Shown here: positions 1 through 4,883 of the stretch, piece by piece
Position numbering within the stretch: the stretch's first letter is position 1
How the letters are laid out: every line of letters begins with the position of its first letter
Origin: a virus
IMG/VR virus record: IMGVR_UViG_3300007345_000381
Span: 1-20,796 of that record
DNA length: 20,796 bases
Strand: one strand, 5' to 3'
Made by a program: the position numbers and the translations under genes
Notes under the pieces: generated by a model
Databases searched by the model: none
What the model saw: only the letters and a program-made list of their open reading frames with translations
Told to the model about the DNA's origin: nothing

Positions 1-633
1 GCGAAAGGAAAATCCAAGCGCACATTTGGAAAAGGTAAAAAGGTAAATGTGGAACAGTTACTGGCCGCTCCCGTATCGCGCACCGATTCAACCACAATCG
101 AAACTTTCGCGGCTGAAATCAAAAGCATTCATGCGGAAATGGTCAAAGGCCAATTTGAACAGGTAAAAGCATTCTCGGAAATGGGCGCGCGTTTCCTGAA
201 AATCAAAAAAGCGATCATGATTGAAAAGGATTTCAAGGATGAAAAATCGGCTGATACTGAATTCGGGAATCGCTTGAAACTTCTCGGATTGGGTACGGAC
301 GTTATCAACCGTCCAACGCGCCAAGCATACATCGCTCTGTCTGGCAAACTGACTCAAGCGAAAAAGTTTGTTTCGGATGCGGTAACAGCATTCGCAAATG
401 ATCCAAAGAATGCGGACAAGGTAACTAAAGCAACCGCGAACGACTACGCGCAATTGAAACTGACAGCGCCAGTACTCGCAAAACGCATGGGGCTTCTCGG
501 TTCCACCGAATCAAAACCGGCTGTTGATACGCTCGCAAAAATTGTTGAGAACGTACAGAATCGCGTTGAAAAGTTGGAAGATGTTTCAATCGCTCAAGTG
601 ATCGAAGCATTGCAGAAAATCCAAGATGCGTAA
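1..633 (+). CDS. Hypothetical phage protein, probably 5'-truncated by the window edge
   Basis: I do not recognise this protein with confidence. The reading frame is open from base 1 to the TAA at 631-633. It may therefore be the 3' part of a longer gene, or it may start at the GTG at 49, which has a modest AAGG five bases upstream and follows a stop in another frame at 44-46. GTG starts are rare here, so I favour a truncated gene. The first 16 residues, if translated, are Lys/Gly-rich. From residue V17 the protein is helical and charged, with a region (EMGARFLKIKKAI, then EFGNRLKLLG) loosely like DUF3102-type small DNA-associated proteins; that similarity is weak. The stop codon lies inside a copy of the palindromic motif and is followed by a UUCG terminator, so this is the last gene of its operon. 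Confidence 0.7.
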   Translation, partial: AKGKSKRTFGKGKKVNVEQLLAAPVSRTDSTTIETFAAEIKSIHAEMVKGQFEQVKAFSEMGARFLKIKKAIMIEKDFKDEKSADTEFGNRLKLLGLGTDVINRPTRQAYIALSGKLTQAKKFVSDAVTAFANDPKNADKVTKATANDYAQLKLTAPVLAKRMGLLGSTESKPAVDTLAKIVENVQNRVEKLEDVSIAQVIEALQKIQDA

Positions 634-647
634 AAATATTTTACACT
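627..647 (+). promoter_or_regulatory. Palindromic motif copy 1
   Basis: Arms TGCGTAA (627-633) and TTACACT (641-647) flank a 7-base A/T centre. The left arm contains the stop codon of the preceding gene and the motif sits 10 bases before the UUCG terminator. Unlike most copies it has no start codon just downstream, so it is probably not simply a translation signal. Confidence 0.6.
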
Positions 648-656
648 GAATCAATG

Positions 657-680
657 CCCCACTTCGGTGGGGTTTTTTTT
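657..680 (+). terminator. Rho-independent terminator with UUCG tetraloop
   Basis: A 6-bp stem CCCCAC/GTGGGG (657-662 and 667-672) closes a TTCG loop and is followed by eight T residues (673-680). It ends the operon of the first gene. Confidence 0.93.
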
Positions 681-722
681 CGTCTGGATTTTTTTTTGGA
701 ATTACTATCATCTACTATCACG

Positions 723-746
723 TGTCTGAGTGCCTGAGTGCCTGAG
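723..746. repeat. Three tandem 8-bp repeats (TGYCTGAG)
   Basis: TGTCTGAG, TGCCTGAG and TGCCTGAG follow each other without gaps. Just upstream, TACTATCA is repeated at 703-710 and 713-720. These lie between the terminator and palindromic motif copy 2, in what must be the regulatory region of the next gene. No convincing -35/-10 pair could be found here, so the repeats may be binding sites for a regulator, but that is inference. Confidence 0.55.
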
Positions 747-759
747 CGCAAAATCGTAA

Positions 760-780
760 TGCGTAAAAATTTATTACACA
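760..780 (+). promoter_or_regulatory. Palindromic motif copy 2
   Basis: TGCGTAA (760-766), centre AAATTTA, TTACACA (774-780). It is followed within 3 bases by the Shine-Dalgarno AGGAG and then by the ATG at 795. Confidence 0.7.
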
Positions 781-794
781 TAGGAGTGTGAAAA

Positions 795-1010
795 ATGTCA
801 TTAGTTCTAGATTACCCATCAAAGAAGAGTCTTAAAGAGTGTATCGGTCAGCCGTTAGTGTACAGCGATCCGTCTGCCGATATTTTTGGTGCGAAGGATT
901 ATTCCAACGCGACTGTCTATGGTTCCAACCGTCCGTACCTTACCGGTCACAAGCGCGAGTTTTTTGCGAGTGTGGTCATTAAGGATGGTTTGATTGTAAA
1001 GGTGTCTTAA
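795..1010 (+). CDS. Small hypothetical protein (71 aa)
   Basis: Unrecognised, but very likely a real gene. It begins with ATG about 8 bases after an AGGAG that directly follows palindromic motif copy 2. It opens MSLVLDYPSKKSLKECIGQP and has a central segment SNRPYLTGHKREFFASV. My recollection is that short proteins with this opening and a TGxxREFFA segment occur in several unrelated phages without known function. There are no membrane segments or cysteine pairs. It is the first gene of a two-gene unit; the next gene begins 2 bases after its stop. Confidence 0.85.
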   Translation: MSLVLDYPSKKSLKECIGQPLVYSDPSADIFGAKDYSNATVYGSNRPYLTGHKREFFASVVIKDGLIVKVS

Positions 1011-1011
1011 T

Positions 1012-1257
1012 ATGTGGAAGTTTAGCTTTGGTGCGCTCGCATTGCGGGTGCTGTTTGGGTTCTTTGTGTTGCTTGGTCTGTTCGTGTTCGTGGTTGGGTT
1101 ATCGCTTGCGTTTACCCGTCCTGAGAACCTGTCAGTGTGGCACAGTGTGTTTGATTGGGTCGTTCCCTTCATCGGGTTCGTGTTTAGTTTCTGTTCTCTG
1201 TTCGTGTTCACACGGATTGAGGTCTGGAAGTGTGTAGAAGTATCACTTGACAAGTAG
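1012..1257 (+). CDS. Small membrane protein, two transmembrane helices
   Basis: An 81-residue protein with two strongly hydrophobic stretches, about residues 8-33 and 47-67, joined by a short polar loop (TRPENLSVWHS). It ends in a charged tail, SLDK. It is probably an inner-membrane protein of the infected cell. No signal peptide cleavage site or lysis motif is seen, and it lies outside any lysis cassette, so I would not call it a holin. It starts 2 bases after the previous stop, which suggests translational coupling. Its last codons overlap the -35 box of the next promoter (1247-1252). Confidence 0.8.
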   Translation: MWKFSFGALALRVLFGFFVLLGLFVFVVGLSLAFTRPENLSVWHSVFDWVVPFIGFVFSFCSLFVFTRIEVWKCVEVSLDK

Positions 1258-1275
1258 TCAATAGTGTGAGACAAT
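1247..1275 (+). promoter_or_regulatory. Sigma70-like promoter P1
   Basis: A perfect -35 TTGACA (1247-1252), a 17-bp spacer and a -10 GACAAT (1270-1275). The region shares two blocks, TCACTTGACAA and GTCAATAGTGTGAGA, with promoter P2 at 2669-2697. TTGAC and GTCAA form a small inverted repeat overlapping the -35 box, a possible operator. A start near 1282 would give a leader with a 9-bp hairpin (1287-1295 with 1302-1310) and palindromic motif copy 3 before the GP88-like gene. Confidence 0.75.
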
Positions 1276-1318
1276 AGTTGCATGGTTGGGAAGTGTCTGT
1301 TCACTTCTCAGCCAGTAA

Positions 1319-1339
1319 AGCGTAAAAATTTATTACACA
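1319..1339 (+). promoter_or_regulatory. Palindromic motif copy 3
   Basis: AGCGTAA (1319-1325), centre AAATTTA, TTACACA (1333-1339). It lies about 50 bases downstream of promoter P1 and 18 bases before the ATG at 1358. Here the motif is within the transcribed leader if P1 is used. Confidence 0.68.
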
Positions 1340-1357
1340 TCAAATGGAGATGTTGAT

Positions 1358-2098
1358 ATGAAATTACTTAATACATCAAACGGCAACACAAAGATTGCCA
1401 AGTCGTCTAAGTCTAAACTGGGTACAGACAAGGTGCGCATCGCGTCTCTGTCGATGATACCCAACATCCATCTGTGTCCATCGCAGGAAATTGCAGGCTG
1501 TCGAGAGGCGTGTCTAGTTAGTGCAGGGCGTGGAAGGTTTGACAATGTGGCAGAGGGTCGCAGACGGAAGACCGATTGGTTCATGGGTGATCGTGACGGG
1601 TTCGTTGTGCAGTTGCGCAAGGAAATGACATCGTTCATCAAGACGTGTGATCGTCAGGCTGTCAAGCCAGTGTTCCGCCTCAATACGATTTCCGATATTC
1701 AGTGGGAGCGATTGATTGATATCAAGGGTGAATTTGGTGATGCATTTCTGTACGACTACACCAAACTTGCAGGGCGTTTGGGCAAGACTCCAGACAATTA
1801 CAGTCTGATGTTTTCATTCAGTAATGCCAGTAAGTATCGCAATCAGCTATCGCTTGCCATGCGTAGTCACACGGACACACCAATTGCTGTGGTGTTTGAC
1901 TGTGATATTCCTAAGACATTCTTGGGACGGCCTGTCATCTTTGGTGATGATTCCGATATCGTTAACGTGCAGTCTGGCCGTGTGGTCATCGCACTGAAAG
2001 CGAAAGGTCAGGCCAAACAAGATACGTCTGGCTTTGTGGTGCGTGATCCTGAGTTGGTTCAGCGTGGGTATGGTATTGATCTGATTGCAGTAGCGTAA
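1358..2098 (+). CDS. GP88-like phage protein (gene product 88 family)
   Basis: This 246-residue protein resembles the phage 'gene product 88' family, first named in mycobacteriophage L5 and found in many phages; its biochemical role is not established. Supporting features are the N-terminal NTKIAKSSKSK segment and the cysteine cluster at C40, C48 and C52 (CPSQEIAGCREACL). SAGRGRFDNV follows, then VFRLNTISDIQWE and FLYDYTK, all in the expected order. The cysteine spacing suggests metal or cluster binding, but this is inference. The start is ATG at 1358 after GGAG at 1346-1349. Promoter P1 and motif copy 3 lie directly upstream, and its stop codon is embedded in motif copy 4. Family assignment is from memory of motifs. 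Confidence 0.78.
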   Translation: MKLLNTSNGNTKIAKSSKSKLGTDKVRIASLSMIPNIHLCPSQEIAGCREACLVSAGRGRFDNVAEGRRRKTDWFMGDRDGFVVQLRKEMTSFIKTCDRQAVKPVFRLNTISDIQWERLIDIKGEFGDAFLYDYTKLAGRLGKTPDNYSLMFSFSNASKYRNQLSLAMRSHTDTPIAVVFDCDIPKTFLGRPVIFGDDSDIVNVQSGRVVIALKAKGQAKQDTSGFVVRDPELVQRGYGIDLIAVA

Positions 2099-2112
2099 AA
2101 ATATTTTACACA
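2092..2112 (+). promoter_or_regulatory. Palindromic motif copy 4
   Basis: AGCGTAA (2092-2098), centre AAATATT, TTACACA (2106-2112). The left arm holds the stop codon of the GP88-like gene, and the right arm is followed by AGGAG for the next small gene. Confidence 0.68.
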
Positions 2113-2126
2113 TAGGAGAAATGAAC

Positions 2127-2288
2127 ATGAAGAAATTTATTATTTGGGAGGATGCTTCTGTCGTGAACAAGTACATCGTGGAAGCAGAGACAGAAGAACG
2201 TGCCAGAGAAATGGTAACTGAGGGTGAAGTCGCGCCAGATGAGCAGGACTTCAAAGAATTTGAAATTGTAGAAGTTTTGGAGAAATAA
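2127..2288 (+). CDS. Very small acidic hypothetical protein (53 aa)
   Basis: ATG at 2127 lies 8 bases after AGGAG (2114-2118); an in-frame ATG at 2121 is too close to that signal. The product starts MKKFIIWEDASVVNKYIVEA and continues with a run rich in Glu. The pattern, a short beta-like start followed by a helix with ETEERAREMV, is typical of small phage accessory proteins that I cannot name. It is sandwiched between motif copy 4 and the next gene, which starts 2 bases after its stop. The good ribosome binding site and tight packing support it. Confidence 0.75.
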   Translation: MKKFIIWEDASVVNKYIVEAETEERAREMVTEGEVAPDEQDFKEFEIVEVLEK

Positions 2289-2290
2289 AC

Positions 2291-2662
2291 ATGACTGAAT
2301 TTTATGTAACAACACAATGCTTAGAGAACTATGGCGCACATGGTGGCACAGGTAAGTTTGCGGACGATCAAAGTTATTGGAAGTTCAAGTCAGGCACAGA
2401 CTATATCGTGTCTGGATTGGACAGTCGCCAAGATGCTATGGCATTCGTTGCGTCCATCTGTATGTATAACGGCATCGGATGGAAGGAGTTCCCGTCTGAG
2501 TGCATACCGATGGATGAGTGGGAATCTAAGTGGGACATGAGCAATGAGCACCATGTGGAGTACCGTGACTTCAAGTTGGAGTATGTACAGCGTGTCGATC
2601 CTCGCACCTTTGATAAGGCTAAAGAGGAACGCAGGATGCGTATGACTCTGGGTGACTTTTAG
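2291..2662 (+). CDS. Conserved hypothetical phage protein (123 aa)
   Basis: The start is ATG at 2291, 8 bases after GGAG and 2 bases after the preceding stop. The N-terminal part has a distinctive pattern: FYVTTQCLENYGAH, then GKF, YWKFKSGTDYIVSG and DAMAFV. I recall similar uncharacterised proteins in other phages, with no function assigned. The C-terminal third is charged (KAKEERRMRMTLGDF). Aromatic residues and the single QCLENYGAH block suggest a small folded domain; I see no catalytic motif. Promoter P2 begins just after its stop. Confidence 0.82.
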   Translation: MTEFYVTTQCLENYGAHGGTGKFADDQSYWKFKSGTDYIVSGLDSRQDAMAFVASICMYNGIGWKEFPSECIPMDEWESKWDMSNEHHVEYRDFKLEYVQRVDPRTFDKAKEERRMRMTLGDF

Positions 2663-2668
2663 TGTCAC

Positions 2669-2697
2669 TTGACAAAGGGTCAATAGTGTGAGATACT
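2669..2697 (+). promoter_or_regulatory. Sigma70-like promoter P2
   Basis: -35 TTGACA (2669-2674), a 17-bp spacer, -10 GATACT (2692-2697). The -35 region and spacer closely repeat promoter P1, including the TTGAC/GTCAA inverted repeat. The predicted start is near 2704, only about 28 bases before a strong terminator, so most transcripts should end after about 50 nt. Confidence 0.75.
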
Positions 2698-2731
2698 ATA
2701 CAGGCTGAGAGATCACACCAGTTCCCTCATT

Positions 2732-2755
2732 GCCCCACTTCGGTGGGGCTTTTTT
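2732..2755 (+). terminator. Rho-independent terminator with UUCG tetraloop
   Basis: A 7-bp stem GCCCCAC/GTGGGGC (2732-2738 and 2743-2749), TTCG loop and six T residues. It is nearly the same hairpin as at 657-680 and 20488-20510. It lies between promoter P2 and the next gene, so it may act as an attenuator. Confidence 0.93.
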
Positions 2756-2760
2756 AATGC

Positions 2761-2781
2761 GGCGTAAAAATTTATTACACA
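2761..2781 (+). promoter_or_regulatory. Palindromic motif copy 5
   Basis: GGCGTAA (2761-2767), centre AAATTTA, TTACACA (2775-2781), then AGGAG and ATG at 2795. It begins 6 bases after the T-run of the terminator, so a transcript for the next gene must either read through or start at or near this motif. Confidence 0.7.
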
Positions 2782-2794
2782 TAGGAGAATAAAT

Positions 2795-3154
2795 ATGTAT
2801 GAAGTTTATCAGCTACCGTTTGAGGTGGCAGAGCGTTTGATGGAAGAGAAATCTACCAGTCCATTCATGTACCGTGGTTTGCAGTATTCTGACTCACCAT
2901 ATGAGTACACGAAGCAAGTCGCTCAGAAATTGTTTGAGAAGAATGGGTATCGTGCCGTGGCTCGCTTCAATGTGAACTCACTGGACGATGTATTCAGTGC
3001 ATCTGGTATGGGGGATGAGTCAGTGATTGAACGTCTCACTACGATGCACACAGTGAGCGTGGGTGACATCATCCGTGATGTGGAGTTGGATGATTACTTT
3101 ATCGTGAACCCAATGGGGTTTGATTTCATGGGTAAGTTAAGGAGAGTTGTATGA
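2795..3154 (+). CDS. Hypothetical protein (119 aa)
   Basis: Not recognised. The ATG at 2795 has AGGAG 7 bases upstream, right after motif copy 5. The product is a soluble alpha/beta-looking protein. It has an N-terminal helix (LPFEVAERLMEEK) and a segment rich in Tyr and Ser (YRGLQYSDSPYEYTKQ). The C-terminal part (TVSVGDIIRDVELDDYFIVNPMGFD) reads like a small beta barrel. No cysteines or catalytic motif are evident. It shares an ATGA overlap with the next gene and the two are surely co-translated. Confidence 0.83.
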   Translation: MYEVYQLPFEVAERLMEEKSTSPFMYRGLQYSDSPYEYTKQVAQKLFEKNGYRAVARFNVNSLDDVFSASGMGDESVIERLTTMHTVSVGDIIRDVELDDYFIVNPMGFDFMGKLRRVV

Positions 3155-3381
3155 GTGACTTCAGAGAAGCGATGGCTATCGTTGAGCCGTATGCCGTGGA
3201 GAATGGTTGGGTGTTCAAGACTGGAGATGGTGTCGCTACGAGTACTCCGGATATGCTGATTGCCTTAGAGAATATGGTACAGCAAGAGGAGAATGATGAG
3301 TTACCAGATGAGATACGTCCTGCGTATCGTGTGGTGATGCACTCATTCGGTAAGTTGTTTGAACCCGTAGAAGAGGAGTAA
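3151..3381 (+). CDS. Hypothetical acidic protein (76 aa)
   Basis: Not recognised. ATG at 3151 overlaps the previous stop (ATGA) and is preceded by AAGGAG at 3139-3144. The 76 residues are acidic overall (QQEENDELPDE, then EPVEEE at the C-terminus) with two predicted helices. No motif is visible. Small acidic early proteins of this kind are common in phages and often bind host proteins, but nothing here shows a target. A terminator-like hairpin follows at 3409-3437. Confidence 0.8.
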   Translation: MSDFREAMAIVEPYAVENGWVFKTGDGVATSTPDMLIALENMVQQEENDELPDEIRPAYRVVMHSFGKLFEPVEEE

Positions 3382-3405
3382 TTTATATTTGAGACTGCGC
3401 TTTTA

Positions 3406-3492
3406 ATGAGTGTCCTGATCTTGGGACACTTATTTTTGCGAACATTAGAGTTGGTAATTAACTGGTTACGTCCTGCCAAGAAAAAGCAGTGA
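3406..3492 (+). CDS. Possible tiny membrane peptide (28 aa)
   Basis: An open frame encodes MSVLILGHLFLRTLELVINW followed by a basic tail ending KKKQ, which looks like a single transmembrane helix with a positive C-terminus. The frame is open further upstream to a stop at 3379-3381. If translation began at an ATA at 3385, a GAGGAG at 3374-3379 would be well placed and the product would gain FETALL. The ATG itself lacks a good ribosome binding site, and the coding sequence overlaps a terminator-like hairpin, so this remains doubtful. Confidence 0.35.
   Translation: MSVLILGHLFLRTLELVINWLRPAKKKQ
3409..3437 (+). terminator. Probable rho-independent terminator
   Basis: A 7-bp stem AGTGTCC/GGACACT (3409-3415 and 3424-3430) with an 8-base loop is followed by TATTTTT. 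It is weaker than the UUCG terminators but well placed after the two-gene unit at 2795-3381. Confidence 0.6.
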
Positions 3493-3517
3493 CAATACTT
3501 ATGTAAGGAAATGAACT

Positions 3518-3799
3518 ATGAAAAGAGTTGATCTATTGAAGATGCAGTTGATGAACAGCAAAGGCCGTTTCTTCACTGCTGAGTGGAAGGGTCGTGTCGG
3601 TGACATGATCAAAGCAAACTTCAAAGTGACTGCGATTGAGGGGGTCAGTGATGACTCAATCTCCTGTCGCATCTTTGTACCGGCATACAAGCGTCACTAT
3701 GTGATGACGTTCTTTGTGAATGCCAAGGGGGACTGCACTTATATTGCGAGTGACAAGTCGAAGTTTGAGATGTCTGGACAGCAGGCATTTAAGTTCTAA
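3518..3799 (+). CDS. Hypothetical basic protein (93 aa)
   Basis: ATG at 3518 follows TAAGGA by 8 bases. The product is basic and begins with an amphipathic helix (MKRVDLLKMQLMNSKGRFF). The following segment looks beta-rich, with alternating hydrophobic residues (KANFKVTAIEG, SISCRIFVPAYKRHYVMTFFV). SKGRFFTAEWKGRVGDMIKANFK resembles the start of small phage proteins with an SH3-like barrel that may bind nucleic acid, but I cannot assign a family. It is a single-gene unit followed by the long inverted repeat. Confidence 0.8.
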   Translation: MKRVDLLKMQLMNSKGRFFTAEWKGRVGDMIKANFKVTAIEGVSDDSISCRIFVPAYKRHYVMTFFVNAKGDCTYIASDKSKFEMSGQQAFKF

Positions 3800-3811
3800 T
3801 TAATGATGGGG

Positions 3812-3832
3812 TGTGTAATATTTTTTTACGCA
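3812..3832 (-). promoter_or_regulatory. Palindromic motif copy 6 (reverse orientation)
   Basis: TGTGTAA (3812-3818), centre TATTTTT, TTACGCA (3826-3832). Read on the minus strand it matches the usual asymmetric consensus, with GCGTAA on the left. It forms the outer left arm of the long inverted repeat. Confidence 0.65.
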
Positions 3833-3956
3833 TCACTAAGGGTATCTCGCTACTGCTCACTGTTATGCATGACAGCGCAGGTGCGTATCGGGAGGTTCGT
3901 AGCCTCTGCGGGTAGCAATGTAAATGCTGTGACTATTTGTCAGGTATCCTTAGTGA

Positions 3957-3977
3957 TGTGTAAAAATTTATGACACA
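3957..3977 (+). promoter_or_regulatory. Palindromic motif copy 7
   Basis: TGTGTAA (3957-3963), centre AAATTTA, TGACACA (3971-3977, one change from the other copies). It forms the outer right arm of the long inverted repeat and precedes the ATG at 4003. Confidence 0.65.
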
Positions 3978-4002
3978 TCACTTTTAACTGAGGAAATAAA
4001 CT

Positions 4003-4227
4003 ATGAGTAAACATATTCGTGTGAAAGTAACGTGTGAGATTGAGTTTGACTTGATGGATCTTCATGAGAATGTAGCGTATGAGATTCGTGAGGCTGAAGG
4101 ACTCGATGAGTTTGATGCGATTGAAGATGAACAGATCATCCGATACATTGAGGCTCAGGATGTGTATGAGTTGAATGATGTATTCAGCATCGTTGATGCT
4201 GACATTCAGGAGGTAATCGTAGAATGA
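4003..4227 (+). CDS. Hypothetical acidic protein (74 aa)
   Basis: ATG at 4003 follows AGGAA (3991-3995) by 7 bases and lies downstream of motif copy 7. The protein is strongly acidic (GLDEFDAIEDEQIIRYIEAQD) after a beta-strand-like start MSKHIRVKVTCEIEFDL. The alternating hydrophobic pattern of this start resembles that of the 61-residue protein at 17177-17362, so the two may be distant relatives. Function unknown. It opens a chain of five overlapping small genes ending at 4865. Confidence 0.8.
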   Translation: MSKHIRVKVTCEIEFDLMDLHENVAYEIREAEGLDEFDAIEDEQIIRYIEAQDVYELNDVFSIVDADIQEVIVE

Positions 4228-4382
4228 GTAAGCCAACCGATCTTGAGATGCTTGAGCTAGCGTTTGACGTGCTTGAGGTGATGGACGTACAGCATGAGTT
4301 TGAAGACTTCTGTGTCGTCCATGTACCGAAGGATGTCATGGATATGTGGAATGAAGCACAGAGGGAGAGAAACAATGCCTAA
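4224..4382 (+). CDS. Very small hypothetical protein (52 aa)
   Basis: ATG at 4224 overlaps the previous stop as ATGA; CAGGAGG at 4207-4213 lies about 10 bases upstream. The peptide begins MSKPTDLEMLELAFDVLEVM and ends in a polar helix (DMWNEAQRERNNA). It is acidic and probably a short helical bundle. No family recognised. It overlaps the following gene by 8 bases, as expected in this translationally coupled cluster. Confidence 0.75.
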   Translation: MSKPTDLEMLELAFDVLEVMDVQHEFEDFCVVHVPKDVMDMWNEAQRERNNA

Positions 4383-4569
4383 GTACAGCAATCTGTATGA
4401 CATTGCGTTTGAGGTTGTCTCGCATACCGGCGATGGCTCAGACATCACTGGTGACATGGTGAGAACAGCCATCTTAAAAAAGTTATCTGATCTATCGGAC
4501 GTTGAGATCATGGAGCATATTGGGTTCTGTGATTGTTATGAAATTGAGGAGAGCAATGATGAAAATTGA
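4375..4569 (+). CDS. Small hypothetical protein (64 aa)
   Basis: The start is taken at ATG 4375, preceded by the purine-rich AGGGAGAG, rather than at an in-frame ATG 81 bases upstream that would lie deep inside the preceding gene. The product begins MPKYSNLYDIAFEVVSHTGD and has a helical middle (VRTAILKKLSDLSDVEIMEH) with a short acidic tail. GDGSDITGDMVRTAI looks like a helix-capping turn rather than a catalytic motif. Unrecognised. Confidence 0.77.
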   Translation: MPKYSNLYDIAFEVVSHTGDGSDITGDMVRTAILKKLSDLSDVEIMEHIGFCDCYEIEESNDEN

Positions 4570-4693
4570 AGAAGTGTTTAATGTATTAGCAGAAGTTGAT
4601 GTTGACGCTGAACTAATTGAAGTTTTTCATGAGAGCGGAGACATCTGGGTAAGAATATCCAACGTGGAAATCGAGGAGGTTGAACATGACTAA
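4559..4693 (+). CDS. Very small acidic protein (44 aa)
   Basis: ATG 4559 is 7 bases after AGGAG (4547-4551); the adjacent ATG at 4556 is also possible. The product starts MKIEEVFNVLAEVDVDAELI and remains acidic to its end (VEIEEVEHD). The hydrophobic alternation FHESGDIWVRISNVEI suggests a beta hairpin. Unknown function. It overlaps both neighbours by 8-11 bases. Confidence 0.72.
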   Translation: MKIEEVFNVLAEVDVDAELIEVFHESGDIWVRISNVEIEEVEHD

Positions 4694-4865
4694 GCAAGAA
4701 GTATCCGTGCAGTTTGACTTGATCTTTAGGTCAGCGAAAAATGCATACGAAATGATTAACAAGACAGGTGACTACGAGTCTGACCGCTTGGACACAGCGG
4801 CAGGTCACGCCCAAGAATTATTGAGAGCCTTGGAAGCTTTCAAGAAGCATGAGCTTGACAAGTAA
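4686..4865 (+). CDS. Small helical hypothetical protein (59 aa)
   Basis: ATG 4686 lies 6 bases after GAGGAGG (4673-4679); an upstream in-frame TTG is less likely. The protein reads as two amphipathic helices (VQFDLIFRSAKNAYEMINKT and RLDTAAGHAQELLRALEAFK) and ends HELDK. It could be a small helical-hairpin binding protein, but no family is recognised. Its final codons contain the -35 box of promoter P3, so the gene end and promoter are physically fused, as at promoter P1. Confidence 0.77.
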   Translation: MTKQEVSVQFDLIFRSAKNAYEMINKTGDYESDRLDTAAGHAQELLRALEAFKKHELDK

Positions 4866-4883
4866 TTTTTTATTCACTAAAAT
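4855..4883 (+). promoter_or_regulatory. Sigma70 promoter P3
   Basis: -35 TTGACA (4855-4860), 17-bp spacer, -10 TAAAAT (4878-4883). This is the best promoter seen in the window. An inverted repeat ATTGT/ACAAT (4882-4886 and 4891-4895) overlaps the -10 box and expected start, a likely operator position. It would drive the DUF932 gene and perhaps everything downstream. Confidence 0.85.

Larger units (their letters stand above)
3810..3979. other. Long inverted repeat with a branched internal fold (candidate ncRNA or origin)
   Basis: Two 37-base arms (3810-3846 and 3943-3979) pair with only a few mismatches. The inner 16 positions (3831-3846 with 3943-3958) pair completely if two G-U pairs are allowed. 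The outer parts are palindromic motif copies 6 and 7 facing each other. The 96 bases between can form further helices: GCTACTGC (3849-3856) with 3908-3916 (one bulge), and inside it hairpins at 3860-3875 and 3891-3907. A separate TGAC/GTCA hairpin (3930-3942) abuts the outer stem. The 7-base loop TTCGTAG recalls a tRNA T-loop, but no D-arm or CCA-competent acceptor stem is present. Transcription and function are unknown. Confidence 0.7.

Noticed and set aside
760-787. The motif plus AGGAG as a T7-type phage RNA polymerase promoter
   Set aside because: The TTACACATAGGAG end of some copies loosely resembles such promoters, but the part after TTACACA is not kept in copies 1, 3 and 7. The palindrome fits a protein-binding site better, and no phage RNA polymerase gene is in the window. 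It is not fully excluded.
1012-1257. Calling the two-helix membrane protein a holin
   Set aside because: There is no endolysin or spanin nearby, and the location is in an early-type region. Two hydrophobic helices alone are not enough.
855-1304. A 149-codon open frame on the minus strand
   Set aside because: It is the mirror of two well-supported plus-strand genes, has a low-complexity Thr/Asn-rich product and would run against all neighbours.
3831-3958. A tRNA gene inside the inverted repeat
   Set aside because: One arm has a 5-bp stem with a TTCGTAG loop like a T-arm, but there is no D-arm, the space for an anticodon arm is wrong and the acceptor pairing needs a bulge. It is not a canonical tRNA.
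3803-3973. A 56-codon open frame running through the long inverted repeat
   Set aside because: It has no ribosome binding site, its composition looks random (many Cys, Met and Arg without pattern), and the pairing of the DNA arms explains the sequence better than coding does.
627-3977. The repeated motif as a CRISPR array
   Set aside because: Spacing between copies ranges from about 130 to over 1000 bases and whole genes lie between them, so it is a dispersed regulatory motif.
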